NCBI GenBank assembly: GCA_025927515.1
Contig: JAICLG010000101.1
Span: forward strand, 1 to 10,333
Direction: 5' to 3'
Source: Hyphomicrobium sp.
Lineage (GTDB): Bacteria; Pseudomonadota; Alphaproteobacteria; Rhizobiales; Hyphomicrobiaceae
Length of the DNA: 10,333 nt
A program made the position numbers and the translations under genes. Under the pieces are notes generated by a model. It made no database searches and was not told where the DNA came from. It worked only from the letters and a program-made list of their open reading frames with translations. Shown piece after piece: positions 1-6,925 of the stretch; the stretch's first letter is position 1; every line of letters starts with the position of its first letter.

Positions 1-54
1 ACGGTTGCACGACCTGCTGATCGATGGCCGAGCCATCATTTCGGCTTTTGTTAA

Positions 55-90
55 GGCCCCGGGCGCCGAATTTATCGCGGCCCCGGGGCT
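55..90. other. GC-rich stem-loop in the region upstream of aroQ
   Basis: Bases 56-63 can pair with 82-89 as eight consecutive G-C pairs, closing an 18-base loop. A separate 10-bp perfect palindrome (GGCCCGGGCC) lies at 138-147. No open frame in the first 176 bases looks like a real protein: a frame entering from the left edge stops at 52-54 and has no recognisable content. No T-run follows the stem on either side, so a classic intrinsic terminator is not supported. It could be the tail of an upstream transcript or part of the aroQ leader. The pairing is seen in the sequence; any function is a guess. Confidence 0.35.
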
Positions 91-176
91 GACTTTGCGT
101 ACGGCTGGAAAGCTGGTAGACCCTGGGCTCCACAACCGGCCCGGGCCTGCCCGGCGCTTGAGCGACCTCCGAAATC

Positions 177-629
177 ATGCCCTCTCTCGTCTATGTCCTG
201 AACGGCCCCAACCTCAACATGCTCGGCGTCCGCGAGCCCGCGATCTATGGCAGCGAGACGCTGGCCGATCTCCGGTCGCGCACCGAAAAGGCGGCCGCAA
301 ACAACGGGCTGAAAATCGACTTCCGCCAATCGAACGTCGAAGGCGAAATCGTCACTTGGGTCCAGGAAGCGCGGGAAAAAGCCAAGGGCATTATCATCAA
401 TGCTGGCGCGTACACCCACACCTCCGTCGCGATCCTCGATGCCCTGCAGGCCTCCGAATTGCCCGTGATCGAGGTGCACCTCTCGAATATCTTCCGCCGC
501 GATCAGTTTCGTCAGCATTCCTACATTTCCCTTGCGGCAACGGGCGTCATCTGCGGCCTGGGCAGCACAGGGTACGAACTCGCGGTAGAGGCCATGGCGA
601 ATATTCTCAAGACCGCCCATAAGGCGTGA
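177..629 (+). CDS. aroQ: Type II 3-dehydroquinate dehydratase
   Basis: This cytosolic enzyme converts 3-dehydroquinate to 3-dehydroshikimate, the third step of the shikimate pathway to chorismate and aromatic amino acids. The 150-residue protein has the usual length for the type II (dodecameric) family. It opens with the family signature NGPNLNMLGVREPAIYG at residues 9-25. Active-site residues align in position with the well-studied enzymes: Asn12, Arg19 and the catalytic Tyr24 of the flexible lid, Asn75 and His81 in the INAGAYTHTS segment, His101 in EVHLSN, and Arg112 in the FRQHSY segment. The start ATG lacks a strong Shine-Dalgarno sequence but places the signature at its normal distance from the N-terminus. 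It is followed 64 bases later by accB on the same strand, the widely conserved aroQ-accB-accC arrangement of Proteobacteria. Confidence 0.97.
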   Translation: MPSLVYVLNGPNLNMLGVREPAIYGSETLADLRSRTEKAAANNGLKIDFRQSNVEGEIVTWVQEAREKAKGIIINAGAYTHTSVAILDALQASELPVIEVHLSNIFRRDQFRQHSYISLAATGVICGLGSTGYELAVEAMANILKTAHKA

Positions 630-644
630 CGCTCATGTGCGCAC

Positions 645-674
645 TTGACTATAAATCGGACGCAAACGGATAAA
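645..674 (+). promoter_or_regulatory. Candidate sigma-70 type promoter for accBC
   Basis: TTGACT at 645-650 matches five of six bases of the -35 consensus. GATAAA at 669-674, 18 bases downstream, is a weak -10 match. An 8-bp palindrome GTGCGCAC (637-644) abuts the -35. A start of transcription near 681 would leave a very short leader holding the AGAGGA ribosome-binding sequence (685-690) before the accB ATG at 694. This would let accBC be expressed independently of aroQ. The match is by eye only. Confidence 0.35.
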
Positions 675-693
675 CCTCGAGGACAGAGGACTG

Positions 694-1191
694 ATGACCG
701 CAAAAGATCAGGGGCCAAAGGCCGGAAGCACTGAGGGTCAGTTGATCCGCGAGCTTGCCGAGCTTCTCAACGATACCGGCCTCACCGAAATCGAGATTGA
801 GAAGAGCGGTCTCAAAATCCGGGTAAAGAAGAAAATCTCGGTCGTTGCTGCACCCCCTTCGCAAAGCTTCGCCGTCGCGCCCCCTCCGGTTGCAGCTGCG
901 GCACCCACATCGGCCGAGCCAAAACAATCTCCGCTCGCCGGCGACCTCTCGAAGCATCCGGGCGCCGTCAAGTCGCCGATGGTCGGCACAGCCTATCGCT
1001 CACCCGACCCCGGCTCTCCGGCATTCTGCGACGTTGGCAGCAAAGTGAATCAGGGCGATACGCTCTTGATCATCGAAGCCATGAAAACGATGAACCAGAT
1101 CCCCGCGCCTCGTGCTGGAACGGTCAAGGCGATCCTTGTCGAGAATGCGCAGCCGGTGGAATACGGCGAACCCTTGATCATCATTGAATAG
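694..1191 (+). CDS. accB: Biotin carboxyl carrier protein of acetyl-CoA carboxylase (BCCP)
   Basis: BCCP carries the carboxylated biotin between the biotin carboxylase and carboxyltransferase parts of acetyl-CoA carboxylase, the first committed step of fatty acid synthesis. The 165-residue protein has the normal three-part layout. An N-terminal region (about 14-50) contains the typical IRELAELLNDTGLTEIEIE stretch. A flexible Ala/Pro-rich linker follows (about 51-90). The C-terminal biotinyl/lipoyl domain (about 92-165) has the biotin-acceptor Lys131 in the motif EAMKTM, which replaces the commoner EAMKM/EAMKL and which I recall as frequent in alphaproteobacteria. Two purine-rich Shine-Dalgarno candidates precede the ATG: GAGGA at 679-683 (10 bases away) and AGAGGA at 685-690 (3 bases away). 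accC follows after 45 bases, so the two subunits are very probably made from one transcript. Confidence 0.97.
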   Translation: MTAKDQGPKAGSTEGQLIRELAELLNDTGLTEIEIEKSGLKIRVKKKISVVAAPPSQSFAVAPPPVAAAAPTSAEPKQSPLAGDLSKHPGAVKSPMVGTAYRSPDPGSPAFCDVGSKVNQGDTLLIIEAMKTMNQIPAPRAGTVKAILVENAQPVEYGEPLIIIE

Positions 1192-1236
1192 AGCGCGACC
1201 GGTCCGCAACGTGCCGGCAAGGACGCTGGAGTGTAG

Positions 1237-2577
1237 ATGTTCGATAAGATTTTAATCGCAAACCGCGGGGAAATCGCCTTACGCATCCAGCGGGCCTGCC
1301 GCGAGCTGGGCATCGCAACCGTCGCAGTCCATTCGACCGCCGACGCCGACGCGATGCATGTGCGGCTTGCGGACGAAAGCGTCTGCATCGGCCCGCCTCC
1401 CGCCCGCGAAAGCTATCTCAACATCCCGGCTCTTGTGACCGCCTGCGAAATCACCGGCGCCGACGCCGTCCATCCGGGCTACGGCTTCCTCTCGGAGAAT
1501 GCGCGCTTCGCCGAGATCCTCGAAGAGCACAAGATCACCTTCATCGGCCCGACCTCCGAGCATATTCGGATCATGGGCGACAAGATCGAGGCCAAGGAAA
1601 CCGCCAAACGTCTCGGCATCCCGGTTGTGCCGGGTTCCAATGGCGCCGTTACGAGTGAAACCGAGGCGATGAAGATCGCCAAGGAGATGGGATTCCCCGT
1701 CCTGATCAAGGCCGCTGCCGGTGGTGGCGGACGCGGCATGAAAGTGGCGGCATCCGCAGCCGAACTCGGCACGGCTCTGGCAACGGCCAGGTCCGAGGCC
1801 AAGGCGGCATTCAACGACGACGCCGTCTATATCGAAAAATATCTCCAGAAGCCGCGCCACATCGAGATCCAGGTCTTCGGCGACGGCAAGGGAAATGCTG
1901 TGCATCTCGGCGAGCGTGACTGCTCACTGCAGCGGCGGCACCAAAAGGTGCTCGAAGAAAGCCCGTCGCCTGCACTCAACGCGGCCCAGCGGCAGCGGAT
2001 CGGCAAAACCGTCGCCGACGCCATGCGTAAACTGAAATACCGCGGCGCCGGAACGGTCGAATTCCTGTTCGAGGACGGCGAATTCTACTTCATCGAAATG
2101 AATACGCGCCTGCAGGTCGAGCATCCTGTCACGGAAATGGTGACCGGTTCCGATCTCGTGCTGGAGCAAATTCGCATCGCCGCGGGTTTGCCTCTGAGCT
2201 TCACGCAGAAGGACATCGAAATCAAAGGGCACGCCATTGAGTGCCGGATTTGTGCGGAAAACCCCCGCGATTTCCGGCCCTCGCCGGGTCAGATCACCTA
2301 TTGGCATCCGCCTGGCGGCCTTGGCGTGCGCGTCGACAGCGGCGTCTACCAAGGCTATCGAATTCCGCCCTATTACGACAGTTTGATCGGCAAGCTCATC
2401 GTCTACGGTAAAACGCGGAACGATTGCCTGATGCGTCTGCGCCGCGCTCTAGCGGAGTTCGTCATCGACGGCATTGAAACGACGATCCCGCTGTTTCAAG
2501 ATCTCATCAAGGATCCCGACATAGTCGATGGCGTCTATGATATTCATTGGCTCGAAAAACATCTGGGGATGAAGTAG
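1237..2577 (+). CDS. accC: Biotin carboxylase subunit of acetyl-CoA carboxylase
   Basis: The enzyme uses ATP and bicarbonate to carboxylate the biotin attached to BCCP. The 446-residue protein is the length of the stand-alone subunit (E. coli has 449), so this is not a fused propionyl-, pyruvate- or methylcrotonyl-CoA carboxylase alpha chain. The N-terminal biotin-carboxylase domain begins MFDKILIANRGEIALRI. The ATP-grasp domain holds Lys116, Lys158, the glycine-rich loop AAAGGGGRGMK (159-169), His208, and the metal-binding Glu275 and Glu287 in the FIEMNTRLQVEHPVTE segment (285-300) with Arg291. The C-terminal domain contains Arg337 in ECRI. Residues from the glycine-rich loop onward sit one position earlier than in the E. 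coli protein, and none is missing. GGAG at 1228-1231 lies five bases before the ATG. aat follows within 60 bases or less. Confidence 0.97.
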   Translation: MFDKILIANRGEIALRIQRACRELGIATVAVHSTADADAMHVRLADESVCIGPPPARESYLNIPALVTACEITGADAVHPGYGFLSENARFAEILEEHKITFIGPTSEHIRIMGDKIEAKETAKRLGIPVVPGSNGAVTSETEAMKIAKEMGFPVLIKAAAGGGGRGMKVAASAAELGTALATARSEAKAAFNDDAVYIEKYLQKPRHIEIQVFGDGKGNAVHLGERDCSLQRRHQKVLEESPSPALNAAQRQRIGKTVADAMRKLKYRGAGTVEFLFEDGEFYFIEMNTRLQVEHPVTEMVTGSDLVLEQIRIAAGLPLSFTQKDIEIKGHAIECRICAENPRDFRPSPGQITYWHPPGGLGVRVDSGVYQGYRIPPYYDSLIGKLIVYGKTRNDCLMRLRRALAEFVIDGIETTIPLFQDLIKDPDIVDGVYDIHWLEKHLGMK

Positions 2578-2637
2578 ACTTTGCCTTTGCGCGATATGTT
2601 TCGCGCGCGTCTGAAAGTTCGCTTGGCGAGTACCGGT

Positions 2638-3309
2638 ATGGCGTCGCGCGACGATCCGATGTTCGAGATTACCCCGCAGGTTCTCCTGAAGGCCTACAGC
2701 TGCGGGATTTTTCCGATGGCTGAAAGCGCCGACGATCCGGCGCTTTACTGGATCGAGCCGCAGCAAAGGGGCGTGCTTCCGCTCCACGAGTTTCATTTAC
2801 CCCGGCGCCTTCTCCGCACGGTCCGTACGACGCCTTGGACGGTCAAGGTAGACAGCGACTACGACCGCGTCATCGACGGTTGCGCGGCGCCACGCATCGG
2901 CCGCATGTCGACATGGATCAATACGCGCATCCGCGCCCTCTACCGCGAACTTTTCGACCTCGGCGCCTGCCATACGGTTGAAGTCTGGAATGGCGACGAG
3001 CTCGTAGGCGGACTTTATGGCGTCGCACTCAAAAGCGCATTTTTCGGCGAGAGCATGTTCTCGACGGAGCGCGATGCCTCCAAGATTGCCCTTGTTCATC
3101 TCACGGCACGGCTGATCCGCGGCGGCTTCAGTCTGCTCGATACGCAATTCGTGACCGAGCATCTCCGCCAGTTCGGAACCATCGAACTCGACCGTGCCGC
3201 TTTCCAGGCGGAACTCGAGAAGGCTCTCAATCACGATGCCAATTTCTTCGCCCTGCCGCGGAACGCCACCGGCGCCGAAGTTGCGGCGATCATTTCCTCG
3301 GACCGCTGA
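2638..3309 (+). CDS. aat: Leucyl/phenylalanyl-tRNA--protein transferase
   Basis: This cytosolic enzyme moves Leu or Phe from aminoacyl-tRNA onto proteins with N-terminal Arg or Lys, marking them for ClpS/ClpAP degradation (bacterial N-degron pathway). Family motifs run the full length: SCGIFPMAES (21-30), YWIEPQQRGVLPL (37-49), FHLPRRLLR (52-60), MSTWI (90-94), GLYGVALKSAFFGESMFS (125-142), DASKIALVHL (146-155) and LLDTQFVTEHLRQFG (166-180). With the ATG at 2638 the protein is 223 residues, a normal family length. The frame stays open upstream to a TTG at 2581 (242 residues, 3 bases after the accC stop) and has further ATGs at 2596 and 2659. I prefer 2638 because conserved sequence starts with EITPQVLLKAY and the extra upstream residues look unconserved, but no start has a strong ribosome-binding site. 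It is the last gene of the plus-strand run. Confidence 0.95.
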   Translation: MASRDDPMFEITPQVLLKAYSCGIFPMAESADDPALYWIEPQQRGVLPLHEFHLPRRLLRTVRTTPWTVKVDSDYDRVIDGCAAPRIGRMSTWINTRIRALYRELFDLGACHTVEVWNGDELVGGLYGVALKSAFFGESMFSTERDASKIALVHLTARLIRGGFSLLDTQFVTEHLRQFGTIELDRAAFQAELEKALNHDANFFALPRNATGAEVAAIISSDR

Positions 3310-3317
3310 GCACTGCC

Positions 3318-3357
3318 TCGCGGCCAAGCGGCAACTACGCGGGCTTACCGGCCGCGA
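3318..3357. terminator. Inverted repeat between convergent aat and LysR genes
   Basis: A perfect 8-bp inverted repeat, TCGCGGCC at 3318-3325 and GGCCGCGA at 3350-3357, encloses 24 bases. It starts 9 bases after the aat stop and overlaps the 3' end of the opposing regulator gene. The position suits a shared transcription end for the two convergent units. There is no T-run on either side and the loop is long, so intrinsic termination is uncertain. Confidence 0.3.
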
Positions 3358-4222
3358 CTGCCAGAAACTCCCGCTCCGCACGGGTAAAATATCGCTCCTT
3401 GTGCCGGAGCGCGAAAAACCGCCGCTTCGGAAGCTGAACGTCGAGAGCAACGAGCGTCTTCGCTTTGAGTGACGCCGCCACGACGAGCTTTGAAAGGATC
3501 GTGATTCCGCTTCCTGCCTCGACCGCACCACGAACCGCTTCGTTGGACGGAAGTTCGAGCGCAATATCGAGATCACGCATCTTGATGCCGAGCTTCGAAA
3601 CCGCCGATTCCAGAACGGCACGCGTTCCGGAGCCCACTTCGCGCACGACCCAGCTCGCCTGCGCGATTTGCGACATGGGCCGCAAAGGGCGTTTCGCGAG
3701 AGGATGAGTTGGAGCAACCACGAGAACCATCTCGTCATCTGCGATCGGCGTCACGGACAGGACCGGATCGTCGATTTCCCCTTCGATGAACCCCAGATCC
3801 GCGACGCCGGCCGCGACATCGGCAGCCACGGTTTCCGTGTTCCCGATTTGCAACGAGACGGCGATGCCCGGAAATCGCGCCTTATATGTATGGACGATTG
3901 CAGGCAGCCAATAATTGCCGGCCGTTTGGCTCGTTCCGATCGTCAGCGAGCCGCACTGCAAACCCGCGAGATCGGCAAGAACCTTTTCCGCGGCTTCCGC
4001 ACGCCCTACGACAGCCTTCGCTTCGGCAAGAAAAAGCTTGCCGGCCTGGGTCAATATAATGCGCCGGCCAACGCGATCGAAAAGCTTCGTTGCGTAACGC
4101 GATTCAAGCGCGGCGACGGCAGAACTCGTCGCCGACTGGGTCAGGTTGAGCGCCTTTGCGGCCTGCGTGACGTGTTCCCTCTCGGCGACGGCAATGAAGA
4201 TACGAAGCTGTTCGAGCGTCAT
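3335..4222 (-). CDS. LysR-type transcriptional regulator, YeiE/CysL-like
   Basis: A 295-residue DNA-binding regulator of normal LysR length. The N-terminal winged helix-turn-helix spans about residues 3-61 (EQLRIFIAVAE, then HVTQAAKALNLTQSATSSAVAALE, then LFDRVGRRIILTQAG). The C-terminal effector-binding domain opens with TIGTSQTAGNYWLPAIV (94-110). The segments ADLGFIEGEI (141-150), WVVREVGSGTR (191-201) and ELPSNEAVRGAVEAGSGITILS (223-244) are the pattern I recall for YeiE, CysL and related regulators linked to sulfite or other inorganic sulfur. GAGGGG at 4227-4232, four bases before the ATG, is a good ribosome-binding site. It sits 19 bases downstream of the yeiH-like gene on the same strand, so the pair is probably one operon and the regulator probably controls its own transcript. 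The ligand cannot be told from the sequence. Confidence 0.93.
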   Translation of the reverse strand: MTLEQLRIFIAVAEREHVTQAAKALNLTQSATSSAVAALESRYATKLFDRVGRRIILTQAGKLFLAEAKAVVGRAEAAEKVLADLAGLQCGSLTIGTSQTAGNYWLPAIVHTYKARFPGIAVSLQIGNTETVAADVAAGVADLGFIEGEIDDPVLSVTPIADDEMVLVVAPTHPLAKRPLRPMSQIAQASWVVREVGSGTRAVLESAVSKLGIKMRDLDIALELPSNEAVRGAVEAGSGITILSKLVVAASLKAKTLVALDVQLPKRRFFALRHKERYFTRAEREFLAVAAGKPA

Positions 4223-4241
4223 GTCGCCCCTCGACCGATCC

Positions 4242-5300
4242 TCAAATCACCGTCTCGACAAGACTCAAGCTGAACGTTGCCACGAAAAGAAAGGCAGCCA
4301 AACCCAAAATCAAGGGCCGAAGACCTTTCGCCCTGAGCTTGCCGACGTCCGTCTCCAATCCCATGGCTGCCAATGCCATGGATAGTAGGAAAGTCGTCAG
4401 CGAAACGATCATGCCTTTCGCATCGGCCGGGATCGTCACTATGCTGTTGACGCCGACGAGCGCAATGAATCCCAGAACGAACCAGGGCATGGGCACCTTC
4501 GCACCGCCCTGGGTCCGGCCCTCGCTGCTTGCACGCCGCGCGGCAAGTACTCCGAGAACGATGACCACAGGCGCGAGCATGGCAACGCGCGAGAGCTTCG
4601 CAATCGCAGCTGCGTCACCGGCCTGCTGACCACCCTGATAAGCGGCTGCGAGCACCTGCGCGATCTCGTGAATGGATGCGCCCGCCCATAGACCATAGGC
4701 GTGAGCATCGAGATGCAACAGCCCCGGCAGCAGCGGATAAACGAACATTGCAATCGAGCCGAACACCGTGACGCATGCCACAGCATAAGCAACGTCCTCA
4801 TCGTGCGCGTCGGTAACGGTGTTCGTCGCAATCACCGCCGACGCTCCGCAAATCGAGGTGCCCGCTGCGATCAGCTCCGCAAGCTTGCGATCCACGCCGA
4901 TCATGCGGCCCAGCCAGACGGTGAACAGGAACGTGCAAACGAGCGTTCCTCCGATGACGAGGATGCCACGCGCTCCTACGTCCACCACCTGCTGGGCGGT
5001 CAGCTGCAGTCCGAGCAGAATGATCGCAAAGCGCAAGATCCTGCGCAGCGAAAATACGACGCCGGCCTTCGCGGCAAGGGGCGTGCCGATGGCATTATGA
5101 AACGTAATGCCAAGCAAGATGGCCAAGATCATGGGGCTGAAAATTGCCACGCCCGGCAGAGCCCGAAGGCCGAACGACGATGCTGCGATCGCGGCTGTCA
5201 GCAGCAGGCCGGGCCAAATGGCCTGCCGCTTCTTTTCCGTCTGAGGAGGTGTTCGAGTAGTCTCGACTTGCGCTCGCGATCGAACGGTAGTCTTCGTCAT
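4242..5300 (-). CDS. yeiH: YeiH family (UPF0324) membrane protein, putative sulfate exporter
   Basis: A multi-pass inner-membrane protein of 352 residues. About ten hydrophobic segments follow a charged cytoplasmic tail (residues 1-26). Family landmarks are the segment FSPMILAILLGITFHNAIG (54-72), SLRRILRFAIILLGLQL (84-100), the conserved GTSICGASAVIA (147-158), HDEDVAYAVACVTVFG (166-181), and GASIHEIAQVLAAAYQGG (207-224). Databases call the family a putative sulfate exporter; transport activity is weakly established. I chose the ATG at 5300 because AAAGGG lies about ten bases before it and residues upstream look noncoding. An in-frame ATG at 5351 would add 17 residues. The neighbouring YeiE/CysL-like regulator supports a role in sulfur oxyanion (sulfite or sulfate) handling, an inference from family pairing. 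Confidence 0.9.
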   Translation of the reverse strand: MTKTTVRSRAQVETTRTPPQTEKKRQAIWPGLLLTAAIAASSFGLRALPGVAIFSPMILAILLGITFHNAIGTPLAAKAGVVFSLRRILRFAIILLGLQLTAQQVVDVGARGILVIGGTLVCTFLFTVWLGRMIGVDRKLAELIAAGTSICGASAVIATNTVTDAHDEDVAYAVACVTVFGSIAMFVYPLLPGLLHLDAHAYGLWAGASIHEIAQVLAAAYQGGQQAGDAAAIAKLSRVAMLAPVVIVLGVLAARRASSEGRTQGGAKVPMPWFVLGFIALVGVNSIVTIPADAKGMIVSLTTFLLSMALAAMGLETDVGKLRAKGLRPLILGLAAFLFVATFSLSLVETVI

Positions 5301-5365
5301 GGCCGGTAAACCCTTTCTGGTTCCGGTCACAACTGACAGACTTGTACCCATCGATCCAACGAGTT

Positions 5366-5388
5366 ATATCGGTTATTTCAATCGATAT
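5366..5388 (-). promoter_or_regulatory. Inverted repeat, candidate operator/promoter for yeiH-lysR
   Basis: Seen directly: ATATCG at 5366-5371 and CGATAT at 5383-5388 form a perfect 6-bp inverted repeat with 11 bases between them; allowing one mismatch the arms extend to 9 bp. It lies 66-88 bases upstream of the yeiH start in the AT-richest part of an otherwise GC-rich gap. On the minus strand, a -10-like TATAAC (plus coordinates 5363-5368) overlaps the proximal arm, while no good -35 is present. A weak -35 and a dyad next to the -10 suit an activator-dependent or autoregulated LysR promoter. The dyad is not centred on the classic T-N11-A box, so binding by the adjacent regulator is only a proposal. 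Apart from this, the 196-base gap 5301-5496 shows nothing convincing. Confidence 0.4.
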
Positions 5389-5496
5389 TTTCGAATAGGC
5401 GCCAACCAGCGGCGGCGACGTAAAGAGAGCATTTGCAGTCACGGTTTCAGCACGCGAAACCCTGGCTAATGCCCCCTAGACGAGCCGCATCGCGAA

Positions 5497-6786
5497 TTAA
5501 GCGGTGCTTTCCGAAAGCCTATTCTGGGCTGGCGGCACCAGAATCTTGTCGCGGGTCATAGCCCAATAGGCGAGTGCGCAAGCAAAAGCGACGATCCCCG
5601 CAAATGCGAACGCCGGAACGAACGAGCCCGTTTGCTGAACCAGCACGCCGGTGAGAAAGGGCGCCAGCGCACCTCCAATCGACCCACCAACATTCTGAAC
5701 AGCTTCGAGCGTCGCAACGGTATTCGCCGGAGCAATGACCGCCGCAAGAGCCCAACCGCAACTCGACGACACGTTTGCCGCAAAGAGGCCAACGGCCATC
5801 AAGCCTACGGCAACGCGAATGTCGCTACTGTAAGCAGCTCCAATCGTACTTACGCCTGCAACGACAAGCCCCCAGATGATCGGCAACCTGCAGGCCTCCG
5901 CGGCATCCATCCCGGATCGTCCCAACCGATCCGCGATCAGCCCACCCGAAATGCCGCCTGCAAATCCGGCGCCGAGCGGTATGGCTGCCCACACGCCCGC
6001 ACTCGCGACGCTCAGATGGCGCGCTGCTTCGAGATACCCCGGAAGCCACGTCGCATAGAACCACGAGATGTAGACGACGCCGAAAAAGCCGAGGAACATG
6101 CCCCAGGTCGTTGGAAATTCCAGCAGCCAGACGACTTGGCGCCACCCGAACTGATGCGCCGGCTCACCGTCCTCGCGGCGGATATCTTCGATGTCTGCGA
6201 CGGGAATTTGAGCGTCTTCCGGCGCGCGATAGAGGATCGCCCACAGGACGGCAACTGCAAATCCGGCAACGCCCGCAACAATGAACATGACGCGCCAGCC
6301 ATAGACCACCATCAACCACGTCAAGAGCGGCGGAGCCAACGCCGGAGCCAGCGCCGACGACGCATTAAAGATCGAGATCGGCAGCGCCCGTTCCTTGAGC
6401 GGAAACCAATCCGAGCACACACGCGCCCCGCCGAGATACATGGGAGACTCTCCCAATCCCAGCGCGACGCGCGCCACGACAAACTGATTGAGCGACGATA
6501 CGGCAGCGGCAGCGAGCTGCGCGACCGACCATAGGATCATGCCGAAGCCCAGCGTACGGCGCGGACCGAAACGGTCGACCAAAGACCCGGCCGGGATCTG
6601 CGCCAAGCCGTAGCTCCACGCGAAGGCCGACAGAAGCAGGCCCATCTCGCTGTAGGAAAGCCCGAGTTCGGCGCGAATCTCTGGATTGCCGACCGCGACG
6701 GCGGCGCGGTCGAAATAGTTCACGCAGCCGGCAATAACGAGGAGCGCCACGGCCGTAGCACGCAACCGCCGCGTCCGCTTCGACAT
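5497..6786 (-). CDS. MFS transporter, anion:cation symporter (ACS)-like
   Basis: A 429-residue inner-membrane transporter with about twelve predicted helices in two halves of six, separated by a polar central loop (about residues 190-215, rich in Asp, Glu and Arg). The first helix ends in CVNYFDRAAVAVGNPEI (21-37), typical of the ACS family (glucarate, galactonate, tartrate, phthalate and hexuronate carriers). The loop between helices 2 and 3 has the general MFS motif DRFGPRRTLG (71-80). Helix 4 to loop sequence ALGLGESPMYLGGARVCSDWFP also fits ACS. These proteins usually bring in organic acid anions with H+ or Na+. The substrate here is unknown and no catabolic genes adjoin it. An in-frame GTG at 6807 would add seven residues; I prefer the ATG, but neither has a strong ribosome-binding site. 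The 118 bases between the GTG and the gdhA stop leave room for a separate promoter. Confidence 0.9.
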   Translation of the reverse strand: MSKRTRRLRATAVALLVIAGCVNYFDRAAVAVGNPEIRAELGLSYSEMGLLLSAFAWSYGLAQIPAGSLVDRFGPRRTLGFGMILWSVAQLAAAAVSSLNQFVVARVALGLGESPMYLGGARVCSDWFPLKERALPISIFNASSALAPALAPPLLTWLMVVYGWRVMFIVAGVAGFAVAVLWAILYRAPEDAQIPVADIEDIRREDGEPAHQFGWRQVVWLLEFPTTWGMFLGFFGVVYISWFYATWLPGYLEAARHLSVASAGVWAAIPLGAGFAGGISGGLIADRLGRSGMDAAEACRLPIIWGLVVAGVSTIGAAYSSDIRVAVGLMAVGLFAANVSSSCGWALAAVIAPANTVATLEAVQNVGGSIGGALAPFLTGVLVQQTGSFVPAFAFAGIVAFACALAYWAMTRDKILVPPAQNRLSESTA

Positions 6787-6797
6787 CCTGTGTTCGT

Positions 6798-6839
6798 CTA
6801 TTCCCACTCGATTGTTCCCGCAGGGAGTTCGATAATTCG
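6798..6839 (-). other. Short guaA 3'-end-like sequence (possible old attachment site or gene remnant)
   Basis: Read on the minus strand, this intergenic stretch encodes RIIELPAGTIEWE followed by TAG. The last eight residues differ from the real GuaA C-terminus in this window (PPGTIEWE, stop) at a single position. Over the nine aligned codons (6798-6824 against 8494-8520) I count 19 of 27 identical bases, including an unbroken 11-base match (6802-6812 against 8498-8508). Most differences are synonymous. Upstream the frame closes at a TGA about 12 bases beyond this stretch, so it is not a gene. It overlaps the alternative GTG start of the MFS gene. Chance resemblance cannot be excluded. Confidence 0.35.
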
Positions 6840-6925
6840 CAGTCCCCTGCGTCGTCAGTGAATCGTCGCTGTGGCCGCGCTGCAGGACAAAGCGGCTGCG
6901 AAGGTTTGAAATCCCTGCGAAGATC

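Noticed and set aside
5..622. A 205-codon open frame on the plus strand overlapping aroQ
   Set aside because: It is rich in Arg, Pro and His and matches no family. The overlapping 177-629 frame carries a complete, well-conserved dehydroquinase; the long frame is a product of high GC.
2797..3738. A 313-codon minus-strand frame spanning the ends of aat and the LysR gene
   Set aside because: It overlaps two real genes with conserved motifs in other frames, and its Arg/Ser-rich sequence is not protein-like.
5301..5351. A 17-residue N-terminal extension of the YeiH-like protein from an ATG at 5351
   Set aside because: No ribosome-binding site precedes that ATG, and the downstream ATG at 5300 has one. 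The extra residues look unconserved, though the longer form cannot be strictly excluded.
5506..5518. GCTTTC-C-GAAAGC dyad at the 3' end of the MFS gene as a terminator
   Set aside because: The stem is short, its loop would be only about three bases, it lies inside the coding sequence, and no T-run follows.
5632..6534. A 300-codon plus-strand frame opposite the MFS gene
   Set aside because: It is Arg-, Asn- and Gln-rich and hydrophilic throughout, as expected for the complement of hydrophobic helix codons, and has no recognisable motif.
6842..6925. Weak GC dyads after the gdhA stop as a gdhA terminator
   Set aside because: Arms are only about five base pairs with a long loop and no T-run; in GC-rich DNA such pairings are expected by chance.
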